NCBI GenBank assembly: GCA_030668425.1
Contig: DAOUTY010000067.1
Location: 1 to 8,504 of the forward strand
Length of the DNA stretch: 8,504 bases
DNA from: Chloroflexota bacterium
GTDB taxonomy: Bacteria; Chloroflexota; Dehalococcoidia; SZUA-161
Direction: 5' to 3'
This document shows, piece by piece, positions 6,130 to 8,504 of the stretch. The translations under genes were made by a program, and so were the position numbers. Position 1 is the stretch's first letter; each line of letters begins with the position of its first letter. Below the pieces are notes generated by a model that saw nothing but the letters and a program-made list of their open reading frames with translations, made no database searches and had not been told where the DNA came from.

Positions 6130-6639
6130 CTACATTGCCGGTTTGAACTTCAGCACAGTAAAGGGCTGAATACAGACAACCTCACCGTTCTGATTGATGT
6201 AGGTGTACTCTGAGGTAATGAAATGACCTGTTCCAAGCCGGGTGGTCTTTTCCGGTGACACGCTGACGAGCTGTATTTTGTAGCTCAACCGGTCTCCTGG
6301 ACGCATCGGGTGGAAGTATTCCTGGGAGGTGGTGGTGGCTACTACCCCGTGATAGCCGGCCTCGTGCATCATCTGTACAGCCTTTGCCTGAGGGTCGGGC
6401 ATCTCCTTTTTGGGCCATAGTGGCGGCATGCAGTAAGCCTGCACCATCTGTGGGGGGGCGATGACACCACCGTATTTGCTTTTCTTGGCGTACTCCTCGT
6501 CGCTGTAGAGGGGGTTGCCGTCCTCCATTGCTTCGCACCAGTGACGGATCATCGCTTCGTTTACTGCGTTCGGAGCCTCGAAGGGCCCGGCCTCCTCACC
6601 GACCATTGCCTGTAGCTTTTCATATACGTCCTGGCTCAT
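6130..6639 (-). CDS. MaoC-N / FAS1-like dehydratase-domain protein (hot-dog half of ChsH2-like hydratase, no DUF35)
   Basis: A 169-residue protein of the MaoC dehydratase N-terminal (PF13452-like) group. The substrate-loop region reads WCEAMEDGNPLYSDEEYAK (34-52), where the usual hydratase His is Tyr45, so it is probably a non-catalytic, substrate-binding partner. GGVIAPPQMVQAY (57-69) and TSQEYFHPMRPGDRLSY (104-120) are typical of the family. In Mycobacterium, ChsH2 joins this hot-dog domain to a C-terminal DUF35 domain; here the protein stops at KFKPAM and four separate DUF35 genes lie nearby. The start at 6637-6639 has GAGGTG 7 bases upstream (6647-6652). The neighbour at 5677-6108 is the likely catalytic mate. 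Family certain; heteromer inferred. Confidence 0.9.
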   Translation of the reverse strand: MSQDVYEKLQAMVGEEAGPFEAPNAVNEAMIRHWCEAMEDGNPLYSDEEYAKKSKYGGVIAPPQMVQAYCMPPLWPKKEMPDPQAKAVQMMHEAGYHGVVATTTSQEYFHPMRPGDRLSYKIQLVSVSPEKTTRLGTGHFITSEYTYINQNGEVVCIQPFTVLKFKPAM

Positions 6640-6653
6640 GTAAGTTCACCTCT

Positions 6654-6676
6654 AAATAGTAAATATATACCTATTT
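6654..6676. repeat. AT-rich inverted repeat in the gap before the hydratase gene
   Basis: AAATAG (6654-6659) and CTATTT (6671-6676) face each other across 11 AT-only-but-one bases, directly after the TAA of the acyl-CoA dehydrogenase gene. It is weak as a terminator and may be an mRNA processing or spacing element inside the operon; an internal promoter is possible but no -35 was found. Confidence 0.25.
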
Positions 6677-7855
6677 TTACATAGCCCTCGGCATTCCCAA
6701 GCCAGCTATGGCAATGATGTTCCTTTGAACCTCGCTGGCGCCACCGCCAAAGATAAAGACCACATCGCTCCTGAAAGCCTTTTCCACTCTTCCCTTATGT
6801 ACTGCCCACTTGGAATCTGTCTGCAACTGTCCAAACTGCCCCATTATCTCCAGCAGAGCAGCGTTAACCCGCTGGTACAGTTCCGATCCAAACACTTTGA
6901 CCATTGATGCCTCAGCATAGGGAACAACGCCTTTGGTTATCAGCCAGGCAACCTGGAAGTTGAGTATCTTGAGCACTTCAGCCTCCATTGTCAACTCGGC
7001 AAATTTGCTCTTGACCCAGGGCTGGTCTATAACTGGTGCCCCGTCAACTTTGGTCTCCTTTGCCCACTGAATCGTGTCTTCGATGTTGCGCCTTATCGGG
7101 GAGGAGGGACTCAGCATTATGCGCTCGAAGTCAAGCTGGGTGGTCAGGTATTGCCAGCCCTTATTTTCCTCGCCGACAAGACAGCTCTTGTGGACTCTTA
7201 CATCATCGTAGAACGTGTAGTTGTTCTGTTCGCCTGGCATAGTGTAAAGGGGCTTCATGCTTATACCTGGGGTGTTGGTGGGAATCAGGAAAATCGAGAT
7301 TCCGTGGTGCTTCTTGGGAGCATTGGGATCGGTTCTGGCGGCAAGCCAGATATAATCGCTGACATGCGCCAGGCTGGTAAACACCTTTGCCCCGTTGATG
7401 ATGTAAGAATCGCCATCTCTGATCGCGGTAGTCTTGAGAGATGCCAGGTCGGTACCGGCCTCGGCCTCGGTGTAACCTATGGAGATCTCCATTTCACCCC
7501 TCAGGATACGGGGCAAGAACTCATTCTTCTGCTCCTCGCTTCCAAATCGCATGAGGGCTGGGCCCACCGTGTTCAAGGGGAGCACCGGCAGGGGGGCTCG
7601 TTCAAAGTGGGCGATTTCGTAAAAGAGATGCTGTTCTATCGGCGAGCGACCCTGCCCCCCGTACTCCTTGGGCCAGCCTACTCCAAGCCAACCGTCGCGG
7701 CCCATCTGACGGATGAACTCCATGCAGAGTGGTGATTCAGAATACGCGATTTCCTTGTCTAGCTCTGCGGTCAGCTCGGGGGTCATGTGGGTTCTCAGGT
7801 AATCCTGGAAATCCCTGGCGAACTGTTCCTGTTCTGGTGTCAGCGAAAATTCCAT
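6677..7855 (-). CDS. Acyl-CoA dehydrogenase, catalytic subunit (FadE29/ChsE2-like)
   Basis: A 392-residue acyl-CoA dehydrogenase, close to the length of FadE29. It opens MEFSLTPEQEQFARDF and has WPKEYGGQG (61-69), the signature GYTEAEAGTDLASL (127-140) that positions flavin and substrate, INGAKVFTS (153-161), and a complete C-terminal FGGGASEVQRNIIA (369-382) followed by GLGMPR. The catalytic base is probably Glu244 in LDFERIML, the position used in isovaleryl-CoA dehydrogenase and, to my knowledge, in FadE29-type enzymes. The usual R-x-x-F-G flavin loop is replaced by KVDGAPVIDQPWVKSK (269-284), as in steroid-type FadE proteins. It would desaturate the acyl side chain, passing electrons to ETF, before the MaoC pair hydrates the double bond. 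GGGAG (7863-7867) serves the ATG at 7853-7855. Superfamily certain; pairing with 1259-2392 is inferred. Confidence 0.93.
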   Translation of the reverse strand: MEFSLTPEQEQFARDFQDYLRTHMTPELTAELDKEIAYSESPLCMEFIRQMGRDGWLGVGWPKEYGGQGRSPIEQHLFYEIAHFERAPLPVLPLNTVGPALMRFGSEEQKNEFLPRILRGEMEISIGYTEAEAGTDLASLKTTAIRDGDSYIINGAKVFTSLAHVSDYIWLAARTDPNAPKKHHGISIFLIPTNTPGISMKPLYTMPGEQNNYTFYDDVRVHKSCLVGEENKGWQYLTTQLDFERIMLSPSSPIRRNIEDTIQWAKETKVDGAPVIDQPWVKSKFAELTMEAEVLKILNFQVAWLITKGVVPYAEASMVKVFGSELYQRVNAALLEIMGQFGQLQTDSKWAVHKGRVEKAFRSDVVFIFGGGASEVQRNIIAIAGLGMPRAM

Positions 7856-7876
7856 TTCGGTACTCCCTGTCTAGTT

Positions 7877-7950
7877 CCCCAGTTGTGACAGGCAGGGGCG
7901 TCCGTGTTGCTTCTGGAAAGCCTCTTCCGCCCCAACATTACCCCAGTTGT
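7877..7950. repeat. Direct repeat CCCCAGTTGT, one copy coding and one intergenic
   Basis: CCCCAGTTGT occurs at 7877-7886, in the 82-base gap before the acyl-CoA dehydrogenase gene, and at 7941-7950, where it encodes the last residues (Gln-Leu-Gly) of the DUF35 protein. Read leftward, the intergenic copy also gives Gln-Leu-Gly-Asn-stop. This could be the trace of a small tandem duplication or an old frameshifted tail; chance is also possible. Confidence 0.25.
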
Positions 7951-8408
7951 TTGAAATACTTAATATCGAGAATGCTGGCTTCGCGCTCTTCCTTGAATAC
8001 TGCCTGAACCCTCATGCCAATACGTATCTGCTCGGGGTCGATTTCGCCCAGCATATGGACGAAACCGGTGTCGGCACCGTCGAGCTGAATTATTCCGTAT
8101 ACTACAGGGGACTCCACAGGCTGCACCGGATTCGGCTGGTTGCAAACTGTGTACGTAAGCAAAGTACCCTTGTCGCTGACCTCAACCAACTCATCGAGCT
8201 GTCCGTAGCAATCTTTACAGATAGACCGAGCAGGGACATAAACGCGATTACAGGTGGCGCATCTCGTACCCATTATTCGCTTCTTATCCCTTAACGCTAT
8301 AAGAAATCGGCTCCCAACGGCGCCAGCGGAATACGTGTTTGGAATGTAGATCTGCCCATGATAAATCCAGACATCTAACCCTTCCAGCTTCTCGGTTACT
8401 GTCGGCAT
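7938..8408 (-). CDS. DUF35 OB-fold / Zn-ribbon protein (longer type)
   Basis: A 156-residue DUF35 protein from another branch than those at 2395-2814 and 4006-4434. An N-terminal leader of about 45 residues (IYHGQIYIPNTYSAG, 15-29, is notable) precedes the zinc ribbon CxxC-x10-CxxC (Cys50, Cys53, Cys64, Cys67). The OB-fold runs from GTLLTYTVC (81-89) to IGMRVQAVFKE (130-140), ending SILDIKYFKQLG. Proteins of this form are usually acyl-CoA-binding partners of thiolase-type enzymes. No thiolase gene is adjacent inside the window, so the partner probably lies beyond the right edge or is one of the downstream thiolase-like proteins. GGAGGT (8415-8420) lies 6 bases before the ATG (8406-8408) and overlaps the stop of the upstream DUF35 gene. 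Family certain, partner unknown. Confidence 0.92.
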   Translation of the reverse strand: MPTVTEKLEGLDVWIYHGQIYIPNTYSAGAVGSRFLIALRDKKRIMGTRCATCNRVYVPARSICKDCYGQLDELVEVSDKGTLLTYTVCNQPNPVQPVESPVVYGIIQLDGADTGFVHMLGEIDPEQIRIGMRVQAVFKEEREASILDIKYFKQLG

Positions 8409-8414
8409 CGCATG

Positions 8415-8420
8415 ACCTCC
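8415..8420 (-). promoter_or_regulatory. Ribosome binding site overlapping the upstream stop codon
   Basis: GGAGGT on the minus strand shares its first G with the TAG (8420-8422) of the upstream DUF35 gene and sits 6 bases before the ATG at 8406-8408, pointing to re-initiation by the same ribosomes. Confidence 0.65.
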
Positions 8421-8504
8421 TATTTCCCAATCTCTTTGAAGTACAGGATGTCCCCAGCGCCCTGCCCACGCTCCTCATAGTCCTCTTTCCAGACGGCCTG
8501 TACT
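8420..8504 (-). CDS. C-terminal end of a DUF35 OB-fold protein, N-terminus beyond the right edge
   Basis: Only the last 27 residues are visible, beginning VQAVWKEDYEER and ending ILYFKEIGK before TAG (8420-8422). The end matches the C-terminal strand of the downstream DUF35 protein (VQAVFKEEREA... then IKYFKQLG), so this is a tandem homologue with an insertion of about 4 residues in the last loop. The stop overlaps the ribosome site of the next gene, so the two belong to one transcript and the operon continues to the right of the window. Assignment rests on a short stretch but the alignment is direct. Confidence 0.7.
   Translation of the reverse strand, partial: VQAVWKEDYEERGQGAGDILYFKEIGK

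Noticed and set aside
7151..7735. Plus-strand 194-codon reading frame
   Set aside because: Antisense to the acyl-CoA dehydrogenase at 6677-7855, whose signature motifs cover the same bases; no ribosome site or domain on the plus strand.
1..8504. CRISPR array, insertion sequence or phage genes
   Set aside because: No regularly spaced repeats, transposase motifs, terminal inverted repeats or phage structural proteins were seen on either strand.

Overview
The window is a bacterial (or less likely archaeal) accessory catabolic region of moderate G+C. All recognisable genes lie on the minus strand, so transcription runs from right to left. Strong GGAGG-type ribosome sites precede most genes. Gene spacing is tight, with stop codons embedded in the next gene's Shine-Dalgarno. 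The gene content (acyl-CoA dehydrogenases, MaoC-type hydratases, Cys-less thiolase-like aldolases with DUF35 partners, and an oxygen-sensitive-type BcrB/HgdB iron-sulfur subunit) suggests an anaerobic or facultative degrader of complex acyl-CoAs. Sediment Dehalococcoidia (Chloroflexota) or Desulfobacterota-like bacteria would fit, but taxonomy is an inference from gene content only.

Layout in transcription order (right to left): the 3' end of a DUF35 OB-fold/Zn-ribbon protein (8420-8504, cut by the edge); a second DUF35 protein (7938-8408); an acyl-CoA dehydrogenase with a catalytic Glu in an LDFER motif (6677-7855); a MaoC-N/FAS1-like hydratase subunit (6130-6639); a small MaoC hydratase with the Asp/His dyad (5677-6108); thiolase-like protein 2 (4439-5665) with its DUF35 partner (4006-4434); thiolase-like protein 1 (2811-3986) with its DUF35 partner (2395-2814); and a second, catalytically unusual acyl-CoA dehydrogenase (1259-2392). 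A gene-free gap of about 350 bases (906-1258) with several short palindromes and a direct repeat follows. Then comes a benzoyl-CoA reductase/2-hydroxyacyl-CoA dehydratase-type subunit with a TTG start (1-905), cut by the left edge.

Read together, 1259-7855 resembles the actinobacterial steroid side-chain (C3 removal) module: the ChsE1-ChsE2 heteromeric dehydrogenase, the ChsH1-ChsH2 hydratase and the Ltp2-ChsH2(DUF35) aldolase. Here the ChsH2 hydratase and DUF35 parts are separate genes, and the aldolase plus DUF35 unit is present twice. Inferred chemistry: an alpha,beta-branched acyl-CoA is dehydrogenated, hydrated to a beta-hydroxyacyl-CoA, and cleaved by a retro-aldol step to a ketone/aldehyde and a short acyl-CoA. 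The two aldolase paralogues differ at the two positions expected to carry catalytic tyrosines, so they probably have different substrates or reactions. The actual substrate (sterol, bile acid, other terpenoid or aromatic) cannot be told from the sequence.
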